The notes beneath the pieces were generated by a model. It saw only the letters and a list, made by a program, of their open reading frames with translations, had not been told where the DNA came from and searched no databases. The position numbers were made by a program, and so were the translations under genes. 58,540 nucleotides of DNA from an uncultured Faecalicoccus sp. Its GTDB lineage: Bacteria > Bacillota_I > Bacilli_A > Erysipelotrichales > Erysipelotrichaceae. The stretch spans positions 1 to 58,540 of the forward strand of contig CABVDD010000008.1 in the NCBI GenBank assembly GCA_902497095.1, written 5' to 3'. This document shows positions 1 through 8,169 of the stretch, piece after piece. The stretch's first letter is position 1, and every line of letters begins with the position of its first letter.

Positions 1-1
1 T

Positions 2-733
2 TTTTTAAATATACCCTATGTTTTGTTGTGCCTGTTTTATATCCGACACATGGAGTATTCAGTTTTTAACATACACTATGTCCGCATACTCTTTTTATAT
101 TTGATACAATGTGCATTAATATGTCTGATGATAAAACTGCATTTTTATCGACAATTCTTCTATAAACAAAAATTTACTTCGTTACAAAATTCAATATTAT
201 ATTTTAAAAATAGTTATTATAATGTCTATCACGCATACTCTTGTTATTTTGATCAAATTCATGATCTGTTACATCAATGTCTCTGTTTAAAGAATTTATG
301 TGCGCAAAAACAATACGATATACTTTCATCAGAAATTCAGAATCTGTTTGAATCTTCTTTTTCAAACTTTCAATCGCTTTATTTACATTGTCCTATTTTA
401 AAAAATATTCTTTCGCAACAAGAAATAAATATTCAAAGAAATAAACTTATTTTTGATACAACACAATTAAAAGAAGATACATTGCATACTCATTATTCGG
501 ATTTATATTTTATTTATGAACATATGATTCAAATTCTGCTTAGATGTTGTGAAATGACAACGATACAAATACAAAGCACTCATCAAAATTGTCATTCATT
601 TTTACACTTTACTTTTATGGCTTTTTCTTTTGATATACAAAATCTATCTTCTCTTTATACGATCTATATATCAAAAGATAAAAACAATATGTATCATGTT
701 GTGTTCATACTTTCTAATGAAAATAGCAATTAA
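2..733 (+). CDS. Partial membrane protein, sensor-kinase-like (GHKL/AgrC type) but without ATPase boxes
   Basis: The reading frame is open to the left edge of the window, with no stop before the first in-frame start-like codons (TTG 23, ATG 50) and no ribosome-binding site there, so the gene probably starts outside. The N-terminal part has one or two hydrophobic segments, followed by a helical region (Gln/Ser/Leu-rich, Cys-containing) that resembles the dimerisation helices of AgrC-like histidine kinases. I cannot find the N, G1 or G2 ATP-binding motifs, and the end is short. It is either a degenerate kinase or an unrelated membrane protein. No response regulator is visible. Function is not assigned. 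Confidence 0.45.
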   Translation, partial: FLNIPYVLLCLFYIRHMEYSVFNIHYVRILFLYLIQCALICLMIKLHFYRQFFYKQKFTSLQNSILYFKNSYYNVYHAYSCYFDQIHDLLHQCLCLKNLCAQKQYDILSSEIQNLFESSFSNFQSLYLHCPILKNILSQQEINIQRNKLIFDTTQLKEDTLHTHYSDLYFIYEHMIQILLRCCEMTTIQIQSTHQNCHSFLHFTFMAFSFDIQNLSSLYTIYISKDKNNMYHVVFILSNENSN

Positions 734-762
734 TTTATTTTTTACCAGGTATTAGAATATAC

Positions 763-801
763 TTAGTACTTGACTTTACATAGTACTAAATATACTATAA
801 T
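763..801 (+). promoter_or_regulatory. Promoter with palindromic operator for the PadR operon
   Basis: A perfect inverted repeat TTAGTAC (763-769) / GTACTAA (783-789) lies over a -35-like TTGACT (770-775) and just upstream of TATACT/TATAAT (791-801). The position suggests autoregulation by the PadR-type repressor encoded 18 bases downstream, as is usual for that family. The spacing between the core elements is not ideal (15 or 20 bp depending on the -10 chosen). The operator assignment is inferred from symmetry and position. Confidence 0.6.
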
Positions 802-818
802 AGTGTGAGGTGATTCTA

Positions 819-1142
819 TTGAATACTCAATTTAAAAAAGGTGTACTAGAACTCATCGTCTTAAAAACGATAGAATTTAAAGATTTATATGGGTATCAGC
901 TGGTAACTAAGATCAGTGAAATTGTAGATGTCAACGAAGGTACGATTTATCCTTTACTAAAACGATTGTCAAATGATCATTTATTAGAATCTTACTTAAA
1001 AGAATCTTCAGAAGGTCCACCAAGAAAGTACTATCACATTACTCCGAATGGAATACAGAAACTGCAAGATTTGGAAAAAGAATGGAATGAATTTTCCAGC
1101 AGAGTCAACGCATTTTTAAAGGAGGTATCCTATCATGACTAA
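819..1142 (+). CDS. PadR-family transcriptional regulator
   Basis: About 107 aa, a typical size for small (subfamily 2) PadR repressors. It shows the family pattern: N-terminal QFKKGVLELIVLKTI, a winged helix-turn-helix with YGYQL and the GTIYPLLKRL recognition segment, then the GPPRKYYHIT wing. I place the start at TTG 819 because GAGGTG at 806-811 is a good ribosome-binding site for it; the earlier GTG at 810 overlaps that site. The gene overlaps the HAAS-domain gene by 8 bases, and the palindrome upstream suggests autoregulation. PadR plus HAAS-domain membrane protein is a common Firmicute pairing for envelope stress or drug response; the inducer is unknown. Confidence 0.9.
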   Translation: MNTQFKKGVLELIVLKTIEFKDLYGYQLVTKISEIVDVNEGTIYPLLKRLSNDHLLESYLKESSEGPPRKYYHITPNGIQKLQDLEKEWNEFSSRVNAFLKEVSYHD

Positions 1143-2067
1143 AAGTGAATTTTTAGAACAGTTGGAACAGAAACTTTCATTGATTTCTGAAAAAGAACGA
1201 AAAGATATTTTAATTGAATATGGTACTTATATTGATGATAAAGTGGCCAATGGCGCCAGTGAAAAAGAAGCCATACAAGGATTTGGTGATTTAGATGATC
1301 TGGCTAAAGAAATTTTAGAAGCTTATAAAATCAATACAGATACATTGGATACCAAAGCTGATAAAACATTGGATCGAGCATATTCTAAAACAGAAAGCTT
1401 TCTAAACAAAGTCGGCAATTTTAGTGTAAACGATATTTTCCATCTGATTTTTGATGCTTTTGTGCTCCTTGTACTTCTCTATTTTGGAAGAATTATTATC
1501 ATTGATTTTTTCTTAAATATTTTAATGAATATCATTAACTGGATATTCGGTATCGGTTATGGTGCAGGTATCGGTTATGCTTTTGAAGATTTTATGATGT
1601 GGGTCTTTAAATTGGTCTATTTTGCAGCCAGTTTACTGTTCTTTATCAATGTTATGTCTAAAAGAATTCGTCGAATCAAGCGACATGACTATCGAATCAA
1701 TGTTGTAGAAGATTTAAAACAATCTTTTAATAAAGAAGCCAAAGATCTCTTAAAAGATGACGATGATTTACCACCTATCCCTGGCTCAAAGCCAAAGAAA
1801 GCATTGTATCATGAAAGAAAATTAAATCGTCCTGATAGTACAAATGTAATAATCAAGATCATTCTTACCTTGATCAGTTTTCCAACCATCTGCTGTATCA
1901 TCGGATTTAGTACGGGTTTAATTTCCTTATTCTTCATTGGTATTTTCGAACATGTTTACAGCATAGGATTAATTTTATTAGGTGTTGGATTATTAGGCGG
2001 CAGTATTTCTGTTCAATGGTTTTTAATTCATCTATGGCCAAAAAAGGAGGAACTTCCTCATGCATAA
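1135..2067 (+). CDS. HAAS-domain (DUF1700-like) membrane protein
   Basis: 310 aa. Residues 1-65 form the charged helical HAAS signature (MTKSEFLEQLEQKL, then EYGTYIDDKVANG, EAIQGFGDLDDLAKEI), which in this family sits beside PadR regulators. After a short linker there are about four hydrophobic segments in two pairs (near residues 105-135, 160-180, 235-265 and 275-300), separated by a basic cytoplasmic stretch. It overlaps padR by 8 bases and the next gene by 8, so translation is probably coupled. The ribosome-binding site GGAGG (1121-1125) lies inside padR. It probably acts as a membrane partner or sensor for the PadR system; biochemical role unknown. Confidence 0.8.
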   Translation: MTKSEFLEQLEQKLSLISEKERKDILIEYGTYIDDKVANGASEKEAIQGFGDLDDLAKEILEAYKINTDTLDTKADKTLDRAYSKTESFLNKVGNFSVNDIFHLIFDAFVLLVLLYFGRIIIIDFFLNILMNIINWIFGIGYGAGIGYAFEDFMMWVFKLVYFAASLLFFINVMSKRIRRIKRHDYRINVVEDLKQSFNKEAKDLLKDDDDLPPIPGSKPKKALYHERKLNRPDSTNVIIKIILTLISFPTICCIIGFSTGLISLFFIGIFEHVYSIGLILLGVGLLGGSISVQWFLIHLWPKKEELPHA

Positions 2068-2584
2068 GATCATCATAACGTTTATAATATCGGTTATCTT
2101 AGTAATCAGTGGTGCCTTCGTATTCATGATGGAAGTTTCACGAATTGATTATCACAAGGTACAAATCGAAAGTCAAAAGGAAAGCTATCAAACTACGATT
2201 GCAGATCAAGATGACTCCATCACTATTGATGTCTATCCTACCAACTACAGTGGTTACAGCAACATTGAATTAATCGTCGATAGCATGCATATGGATCCTG
2301 CATTAAACGAAAATGAAATCGCCATTGACTATCCAAATCTTTTTGAAATTCATCAAAACGGACAAGTCGATGGATTTAATGATACGATCTTTACTTTTAC
2401 ATACGCATTAAAGACAGATGACAACATTTTTGCACAATGTGACAGTTGGGATGATCTTGTGCACATATGGCGTAGCAAGGAAGTGGATATTCCTTCCTTA
2501 GATAAGGATAGTTTGAAGCTTCAAATTCGGTATGGAAAAAATTTGGAGAATCGCATTCACATGAATAATTCTTTTGTCGGATGA
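2060..2584 (+). CDS. Membrane-anchored extracytoplasmic protein, PadR operon
   Basis: 174 aa with one N-terminal transmembrane segment (IIITFIISVILVISGAFVF) and a polar, acidic, beta-rich remainder predicted outside the cell. It sits where many PadR/HAAS operons carry a DUF4097-type adhesin-like protein, but it is short and I see no clear DUF4097 repeat, so I leave it unnamed. It is preceded by AAGGAGG within the HAAS gene and overlaps that gene by 8 bases. It is the last gene of the three-gene operon, which ends at the terminator near 2686. Confidence 0.7.
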   Translation: MHKIIITFIISVILVISGAFVFMMEVSRIDYHKVQIESQKESYQTTIADQDDSITIDVYPTNYSGYSNIELIVDSMHMDPALNENEIAIDYPNLFEIHQNGQVDGFNDTIFTFTYALKTDDNIFAQCDSWDDLVHIWRSKEVDIPSLDKDSLKLQIRYGKNLENRIHMNNSFVG

Positions 2585-2685
2585 TCTTCGGCTTGGCGCT
2601 CTCATACAACCGCATTAGATTTTTTTCTGCCTGAAAAGGAATACACTTTTTAGGATATGGAAACTCTAATAAAGCCGATATCACA

Positions 2686-2713
2686 AAATGCCACTGGAAA
2701 GTGGCATTTTTAC
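2686..2713. terminator. Bidirectional terminator
   Basis: AAAATGCCACT and AGTGGCATTTT pair around a short GGAA loop, with T-runs available on both strands. It can end the rightward padR operon and the leftward gene whose stop is at 2710. Confidence 0.85.
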
Positions 2714-2955
2714 TGTCTCATTAATAATTTAGATGCATATTCCATATCCCTGGAATCCACATAAAAATCCCAAGCATATCTCGGTTTATTATCACCTGCC
2801 AGCATAGTTCCCATTAAAGCAGTATGAAAGGGATTTAACTGATTGACATCTTTCATACGAATACGATATTTGATCTGATGTTCACTTAAAATATCTTCTA
2901 TCCTGTTTTTTTGTTCTACATCTGTAGTTGTAAAAACTTTTTCTTTTCCAAACAT
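2710..2955 (-). CDS. Small conserved protein, DUF2007-like
   Basis: 81 aa, soluble, with a good ribosome-binding site (AGGGAG) before ATG 2955. The N-terminal half looks like the small ferredoxin-fold domain of DUF2007-type proteins (KVFTTTDVEQKNRIEDILSE followed by YRIRMKD), and the C-terminus (WDFYVDSRDMEYASKLL) fits the second half of that fold. I rely on pattern only. It lies downstream of corA in the same direction with a 49-base gap, so it may be cotranscribed. Function unknown. Confidence 0.6.
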   Translation of the reverse strand: MFGKEKVFTTTDVEQKNRIEDILSEHQIKYRIRMKDVNQLNPFHTALMGTMLAGDNKPRYAWDFYVDSRDMEYASKLLMRQ

Positions 2956-3004
2956 GTTTATCTCCCTTACGTATTATAACAAAAGAAAAAGAGAGTTTCC
3001 TCTC

Positions 3005-3958
3005 TTAATGAAACATATCTTTCTTTTTGAAAATCAAAATTGCGACAATACAGGCTATGACCGCAATGGCTGTTGGAAATAAAACATTTGGAACCGGAAG
3101 CCCACTTACATTCATTCCATAAAAACTAAAGATGATATTTGGTATGGCCATAACGATCGTAATTACCGTTAAAACTTTCATAACGATATTCAAGTTGTTT
3201 GAAATGACGGATGCGAAAGCATCCATAGTTCCACTCAAAATATTTGAATAAATATTACACATCTCAATCGCCTGATTGACTTCGATCATTACATCTTCTA
3301 ATAAATCTTCATCTTCTTCATATAATTTGATTGCTTTTCCACGCATGATCTTATTCAAGGTAATCTCATCTGCCTTTAAAGATGTGGAAAAGAAAACAAG
3401 TGATTTTTCCAAACCTAACATCTGTATCAACTCTTTGTTTTCCATAGATTGATGTAGTTTTGATTCCGTACGACTGGATAATCGATCGATTTGACGCAAA
3501 TATACCAAATACTGTTGAGAAATACGCAACACCAACAAGAGCAAGAATCTGGTTTTTAAGCGTGTATCCATCTGGCGTATACGTCCTTGTGCCATATCTT
3601 GTAAAGACCAACTTTCATACAAACTGATCGTTACAACATATCCCTTTAAAATTACGATACCCATTGGATTAGTTTTATATTGTAAAGTCGTATAATCTTC
3701 ATTTTTATTGACATCACTTTCATCAGAGTCTGGATAATCTATGATAACCAGAGTCTGATCAAAATCATCATCATAATCAATATGTGAGCTTTCTTCATCA
3801 TCCAAAGAAGATTTTACGAATTCTGGCAAAACACCGACATGTTCAATCAAAAAATTTCTTTCTTCTTCGGTTGGAGCTATCGCATTGATCCAACATCCTT
3901 TTTCTGGAGCGTCAATACGACGTGTACCATCATCAAAAGTCTTGTAAAATTCAAGCAC
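3005..3958 (-). CDS. corA: CorA-family Mg2+/divalent cation transporter
   Basis: 317 aa, the usual family length. It has a long acidic and helical cytoplasmic N-terminal domain, a long stalk helix, and two C-terminal transmembrane segments with the selectivity motif YGMNVSGLP just after the first. The last residues are basic (FKKKDMFH). I start at GTG 3958, which has AAGGAGGG at proper spacing. It forms a homopentameric channel for Mg2+ (possibly Co2+ or Ni2+) in the plasma membrane. The 5' leader (3976-4085) has alternative base-pairings and may control expression; see that entry. Confidence 0.92.
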   Translation of the reverse strand: MLEFYKTFDDGTRRIDAPEKGCWINAIAPTEEERNFLIEHVGVLPEFVKSSLDDEESSHIDYDDDFDQTLVIIDYPDSDESDVNKNEDYTTLQYKTNPMGIVILKGYVVTISLYESWSLQDMAQGRIRQMDTRLKTRFLLLLVLRISQQYLVYLRQIDRLSSRTESKLHQSMENKELIQMLGLEKSLVFFSTSLKADEITLNKIMRGKAIKLYEEDEDLLEDVMIEVNQAIEMCNIYSNILSGTMDAFASVISNNLNIVMKVLTVITIVMAIPNIIFSFYGMNVSGLPVPNVLFPTAIAVIACIVAILIFKKKDMFH

Positions 3959-3975
3959 AGTAATCCCTCCTTTTT

Positions 3976-4085
3976 AACGGAGACAAACTGCGATGCCTCC
4001 GTTTCCTATATTTTGCTTTTTGTTCCACTCATGACTTAACGGGTCCGGAGACATAATTTCACCTACTTTCATGCCTTTGTATTGT
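3976..4085 (-). promoter_or_regulatory. Structured 5' leader of corA (candidate cis-regulator)
   Basis: Between a TACAAT-type -10 (complement of about 4082-4087) and the corA ribosome-binding site, the same 8-mer CGGAGACA (plus-strand letters) occurs twice, at 3978-3985 and 4046-4053. Both copies can pair with the single TGCCTCCG at 3994-4001. The proximal pairing makes a hairpin (3976-4004) ending a few bases before the Shine-Dalgarno; the distal pairing would dissolve it. I do not recognise the M-box (ykoK) Mg2+ riboswitch consensus. A regulatory function is inferred. Confidence 0.5.
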
Positions 4086-4141
4086 ACCACAAAAAAGAAA
4101 AAGGATAAAAAGACTTTAACGAACTTTTTACATATTTTGCA

Positions 4142-4165
4142 CAAAAAAACGGGATCTCTCCCGCT
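4142..4165 (-). terminator. Terminator of RNase P RNA
   Basis: On the minus strand GCGGGAGAGATCCCG is followed by a run of seven T, immediately after the 3' end of the RNase P RNA. Confidence 0.85.
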
Positions 4166-4168
4166 ACA

Positions 4169-4502
4169 TTCAATTTCATAAGCCATGTTCTGTATTAGAC
4201 AGTCATTTATCTATAGTTTTACCTATCCGATCTTTAGTTCAATTTCCTTCGATCAGTTCCCCTACCAAATTTGGGTTTCTCGCTTGCGGGGTTTACCCGT
4301 TCCACCTACCCTGTTTCCAAGATAGCTCGTCTCTGTGGCACTTTTAAAGTCGTATTTCCATAGTTTCCCTTAGGAAACACGACAGCCGTCAGGATCAACC
4401 TGCCTGGATTTATGAATTCATCCAGCACAAACACTACGATCATCGCAGATCGTGCGAGCATGGACTTTCCTCTAGCAATTGCCAGCGACTGTCGAAATTG
4501 AA
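4169..4502 (-). ncRNA. rnpB: RNase P RNA
   Basis: About 334 nt. Reading the minus strand, the 5' end forms stem P1 with the 3' end (TTCAATTTC with GAAATTGAA). The universally conserved region GAGGAAAGTCCATGCTC follows shortly, and the conserved 3' block ACAGAACATGGCTTAT precedes P1. This is the catalytic RNA that trims tRNA 5' leaders. It lies directly downstream of gpsB, an arrangement common in Firmicutes. Confidence 0.95.
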
Positions 4503-4507
4503 ATAAA

Positions 4508-4870
4508 TTATTCTTCCGGTTTTACCGGTGCGCTATTTGTCGTATGGAATACAGCTTGTTCCAAACGTGCAATACGTTTTAAAATATCGATCATGTCTGT
4601 ATTTCCATTTACGTAATCAGCGCTCACTTTTTCATTTAAATTCTGATTTTCGCTCTGTAATGTATAAATTTCCTGCTGCAGTTCTTTGATTTTTTCTTCA
4701 TAACGGCTCAATGCTTGCCCTAATTCTTCCATTTTTTCATCATAAACTTGATAATCTTCAATAATCAAATCTAAAAATTCATCAACTTCTGCCGGAGCAT
4801 ATCCTTTGATATCCACATGGAATTCTTTTTCGAAGATTTCCTGCGCAGTCAAATTCATTTCTTTTGTCAT
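4508..4870 (-). CDS. gpsB: Cell division protein GpsB (DivIVA-like)
   Basis: 120 aa. The N-terminal membrane-binding domain has the family pattern MNLTAQEIFEKEFHVDIKGYAPAEVDEFLDLIIEDY; a central coiled coil (residues 40-80) and a short helical C-terminus (IDILKRIARLEQAVF) follow. GpsB is a hexameric cytosolic adaptor that ties class A penicillin-binding proteins to the divisome. Its neighbour across the divergent promoters is recU-pbp1A, consistent with that role. The start ATG 4870 follows CAGGGGGAA. Confidence 0.95.
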   Translation of the reverse strand: MTKEMNLTAQEIFEKEFHVDIKGYAPAEVDEFLDLIIEDYQVYDEKMEELGQALSRYEEKIKELQQEIYTLQSENQNLNEKVSADYVNGNTDMIDILKRIARLEQAVFHTTNSAPVKPEE

Positions 4871-4897
4871 TTTGATTCCCCCTGAGCACTACTCATT

Positions 4898-4926
4898 ATT
4901 ATGACGTTTTTACCTTAAAAAATCAA
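4898..4926 (-). promoter_or_regulatory. gpsB promoter
   Basis: On the minus strand TTGATT (4926-4921) and CATAAT (4903-4898) are separated by 17 bp, about 28 bp before the gpsB start codon. It stands back to back with the recU promoter. Confidence 0.7.
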
Positions 4927-4932
4927 CCATAA

Positions 4933-4961
4933 TTGAATGTTAGTATGATTTCATATATAAT
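4933..4961 (+). promoter_or_regulatory. recU-pbp1A promoter
   Basis: TTGAAT (4933-4938), a 17-bp spacer and a perfect TATAAT (4956-4961). The expected transcription start (4967-4969) coincides with the ATG of recU, so the message may be leaderless or nearly so. Confidence 0.75.
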
Positions 4962-4968
4962 TAGAACG

Positions 4969-5559
4969 ATGAGTATAGTGAAATATCCAACAGCTGTTAT
5001 CCACCAAAATTTTCACGGTGTAAAAGATCAACACACGAATCGAGGAATGAGGTTGGAAGCAGATTTAAACGACACAAACAAATATTACAGAGAATGTGAT
5101 AAAGCATTGATTTATAAAAAACCGACACCGGTTCAAGTTGTGCGTGTCGATTATCCGGCTAGAAATAAAGCCAAAATTACCGAAGCATATTATAAAACGC
5201 CTTCTACTACCGATTACAACGGCGTATACAAAGGACGTTATATTGATTTTGAGGCAAAAGAAACAAAGAATAAAGTACAGTTTCCTATAGGTATCATTCA
5301 TTCTCATCAAATTTCGCATCTAAAAAAAGTACACCAGCATGGTGGCATAGGTTTCTTTGTGATTCGATTTAGTCTTAAAAACGAAACTTATTTAGTCGAT
5401 GCACCTTTATTAATTGATAAAATTGAACATACTTCTAAGAGTTCGATTCCTTATTCCTGGTTTCAGGAATTTGGACATTTGATTCAAGAAGGGTATATAC
5501 CCAGATTAGATTATCTGAAAGTCGTCGATCTGTTATATTTTAAGGAGGATAAGACATGA
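4969..5559 (+). CDS. recU: Holliday junction resolvase RecU
   Basis: 196 aa from ATG 4969. Upstream in-frame starts lie inside a consensus promoter, and no Shine-Dalgarno is visible for any of them. The RecU nuclease core is present: TNRGMRLEADL with its Glu, the DYNGVYKGRYIDFEAKET segment carrying the metal-binding Asp/Glu and Lys, and IIHSHQISHL. RecU cuts four-way junctions in recombinational repair and chromosome segregation. As in Bacillus it overlaps the gene for a class A PBP (4 bases), so the two are translationally coupled. Confidence 0.93.
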   Translation: MSIVKYPTAVIHQNFHGVKDQHTNRGMRLEADLNDTNKYYRECDKALIYKKPTPVQVVRVDYPARNKAKITEAYYKTPSTTDYNGVYKGRYIDFEAKETKNKVQFPIGIIHSHQISHLKKVHQHGGIGFFVIRFSLKNETYLVDAPLLIDKIEHTSKSSIPYSWFQEFGHLIQEGYIPRLDYLKVVDLLYFKEDKT

Positions 5560-7958
5560 GCCAAGATACAAATCAGAAACCCCAGACAAAAAAGCGCAGA
5601 AAATTGGATATCTGGAACAAGTTGGCAATTGGAGTGCTGTCCGTTTTTTTAGTAGGATGCATTTCTGTTTTCTTTGTTTTGGTCAATATCATCAATGATC
5701 CAGATGGCATGCAATTTGTGGAAGGTGATCTGACAACCCTTTCCAACTCACGCATTTATGACCGCAACGGCAATCTGATTTCGGAACTCGGACAAGAAAT
5801 TCGAGAAGATATTACTTATGATCAAATTCCGCAAAATGTAATTGATGCATTTTTAAGCATTGAGGATTCTCGTTATTTTGATCATAACGGATTCGATTTA
5901 CCTCGTTTTTTGGCCAGTGCTTTAACAAACCTTAGATCCGGTTCTTTTGCACAGGGTGGTTCCACTTTGACCATGCAGTTGATTGACAATACTTTTACTT
6001 CTCAACAAGAAGAAAAAATCAAAAATGAGCAAGGCAGTGTTTCTGCATTCAATAAAATCAAGTTAAAGATTCAAGAAATCTATCTTTCTTTGATTGCAGA
6101 GCAGACATTAGATAAAGAAGAAATATTTGAATATTATTTAAACCGAATTTGGTTTGGTTCTGGTGATAATACACGAGGTATTCAAAAAGCAGCCAACTAC
6201 TTCTTTAATAAAGATGTATCTGAACTGAATTTAAGTGAAGCTGCATTTTTAGCCGGTGCTATCAACGCACCAGATACATACAACCCGTTAAACAATTTAT
6301 ATAAAACGGATCAGGATTATCTGGCAAATGCAACAAGTCGTCGAAATACAACACTGGCATTGATGTTGCAGCATGGATACATTACTGAAACAGAATACAA
6401 TCTGGCAAAAAACTCCAAGTTAGAGTTTGCACTCAAATACACGAATGTATCTAGCCAGGATCCAAATGCTCCATTTATCTATCAAGTTCAACAAGAAGTC
6501 ATTCAGTTAACTGGACAAGATCCTGCTGTTGTTCCAATGGATATTTATACAACGCTTAATTCCGATGTACAACAAGTAGCTTACGATATCTGTGCCGGTA
6601 ATATAATTGACTTCCCACTTGATCAGTTAGATACAGGATTTGCCGTAGTTGAAAATCATACTGGTGAAGTCATCGCCATAGGAGCTGGTCGAACCTATTA
6701 TCAAGATGCGACAAAACGTGATTTATCCCAGGAAGAAAGACAACCTGGATCTTCTATGAAACCATTACTGGCATATAGTTCTACATTTGATTTATTAGGA
6801 TGGTCTACAGAACACAAGATCAACGACCATGGTGAAGATTATTTCAACGCAGGAAGCAACCTGCAAAACTCCGATCGTCAATATCGTGGTGTCGTTAATT
6901 TAAAAACAGCTCTTGGTTTATCTTTAAATACACCAGCTGCACAAGCCATGATTGCTTTAGTCGATGAAACTGGTACTGACTATTGGATCGATTTCTTAAA
7001 GAAATTGGGATATAGTGAATCAACCTATTCACAATTTGTAGAACAATATGCAATCGGTGGTGCCGAAATGTATGCATCTCCTCGACAACAAGCCAGTGCT
7101 TACAGCATGCTTGCCAACGGTGGAAAACGTGTAGAAGACCATACGGTACGAAAAATTGTTCGTCGCTCAGATGGAAAAGAAACATCTGGCGATACAACTG
7201 AATATGAATTGATCAGTCCAGAAGCCGCTTATATGACAAGTTACCTGTTGGAAAATGTAGTTTCTGGAAACTATCAAAACTTCAACGAAATCTTGTACAG
7301 TCAAAACTATACAGCGTATGGTAAATCAGGTACATCCGATTGGTCTGATTTGGGAGTAGCACAAGGTATTCCTGTTGGCGCCGCTCGTGATGAATGGTCA
7401 ATTGGTTATACCAGCGATATCACAGTAGCTACATGGACTGGTTTCAGCAAGGAAAACGAAGCTTTGGGTTATTACTTTACAAACTCTATACTATACCAAG
7501 CTACAGCATTCCATATCACACATTATTTATTAGATTACTGTCAACAGTTCTATGATTATGATGATATTGAAAAGCCAAGTGGTGTCTCCAGTTACAATGG
7601 TGGTTATATAAAAACTGAATTCTTATCGAAAGGTGATTCTAAAGTAACGGGTGGTAATGCAAGTACCAAAGACGATGAAGAAGATACCGAAGAGGAAGAA
7701 GAGCAGGAAGAAACAACTGAGGAAGATGAAACAACACAAGATCCAACCACACCACCTACCACAACAGAACCAACTGAACCAACAGAACCTAGCGATCCAA
7801 CACAAGATCTTCAACAACAATGTATAAATTCTGGTGGTACATGGCAAAATGGAGCTTGTATATATCAAAACACCGGAGATAACAATCCTACAGGCATGCT
7901 ACAATCCTTCCAACTGGATTCACTCATAATGCCTAACACAAGAAAAAGAGTTATCTAA
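5556..7958 (+). CDS. Class A penicillin-binding protein 1A
   Basis: 800 aa bifunctional peptidoglycan synthase. A basic cytoplasmic tail (to about residue 22) is followed by one transmembrane segment. The glycosyltransferase (GT51) domain has EDSRYFDHNGFD with the catalytic Glu and GGSTLTMQL. The transpeptidase domain has SSMK (nucleophile Ser399) and KSGT (Lys590). The tail from about residue 690 is an acidic Glu/Thr/Pro-rich linker ending in a pair of cysteines 12 residues apart and a basic end. It overlaps recU by 4 bases and lies across from gpsB, its likely regulator. Confidence 0.94.
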   Translation: MSQDTNQKPQTKKRRKLDIWNKLAIGVLSVFLVGCISVFFVLVNIINDPDGMQFVEGDLTTLSNSRIYDRNGNLISELGQEIREDITYDQIPQNVIDAFLSIEDSRYFDHNGFDLPRFLASALTNLRSGSFAQGGSTLTMQLIDNTFTSQQEEKIKNEQGSVSAFNKIKLKIQEIYLSLIAEQTLDKEEIFEYYLNRIWFGSGDNTRGIQKAANYFFNKDVSELNLSEAAFLAGAINAPDTYNPLNNLYKTDQDYLANATSRRNTTLALMLQHGYITETEYNLAKNSKLEFALKYTNVSSQDPNAPFIYQVQQEVIQLTGQDPAVVPMDIYTTLNSDVQQVAYDICAGNIIDFPLDQLDTGFAVVENHTGEVIAIGAGRTYYQDATKRDLSQEERQPGSSMKPLLAYSSTFDLLGWSTEHKINDHGEDYFNAGSNLQNSDRQYRGVVNLKTALGLSLNTPAAQAMIALVDETGTDYWIDFLKKLGYSESTYSQFVEQYAIGGAEMYASPRQQASAYSMLANGGKRVEDHTVRKIVRRSDGKETSGDTTEYELISPEAAYMTSYLLENVVSGNYQNFNEILYSQNYTAYGKSGTSDWSDLGVAQGIPVGAARDEWSIGYTSDITVATWTGFSKENEALGYYFTNSILYQATAFHITHYLLDYCQQFYDYDDIEKPSGVSSYNGGYIKTEFLSKGDSKVTGGNASTKDDEEDTEEEEEQEETTEEDETTQDPTTPPTTTEPTEPTEPSDPTQDLQQQCINSGGTWQNGACIYQNTGDNNPTGMLQSFQLDSLIMPNTRKRVI

Positions 7959-7968
7959 AAAAGCATAG

Positions 7969-8001
7969 GCCTCTAAAACAAATACGTTTTAGAGGCTTTT
8001 T
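7969..8001 (+). terminator. Terminator of recU-pbp1A operon
   Basis: GCCTCTAAAAC and GTTTTAGAGGC form an 11-bp stem with a six-base loop, followed by five T. Confidence 0.92.
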
Positions 8002-8107
8002 ACTACCTTTTTTATCTCAATCATAAATTGATTAAAAACTATAACGCATTATCATCCTTTTATTTCTTACTGATATAGCTTATATGTCTAATTTTTCAAT
8101 TGTTAAA

Positions 8108-8154
8108 TAAAAAAAAGGAATCATATAAGATAAACATCTTATACGATTCCTTTT
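8108..8154 (-). terminator. Terminator downstream of pflA
   Basis: On the minus strand a long imperfect stem (AAAAGGAATCGTATAAGAT with its complement around GTTT) is followed by a run of at least eight T. It ends the leftward pflB-pflA unit. Confidence 0.88.
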
Positions 8155-8169
8155 ACAATATAAATCCAG

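Noticed and set aside
2..733. Functional histidine kinase
   Set aside because: No ATP-binding N/G boxes can be found, and only the C-terminal part of the gene is inside the window.
2397..2684. A leftward 95-aa gene opposite the end of the padR operon
   Set aside because: It lies antisense to a well-supported gene, has no ribosome-binding site and no recognisable protein pattern.
3961..4085. corA leader as an M-box Mg2+ riboswitch
   Set aside because: The conserved M-box core sequences are not present and the leader is too short.
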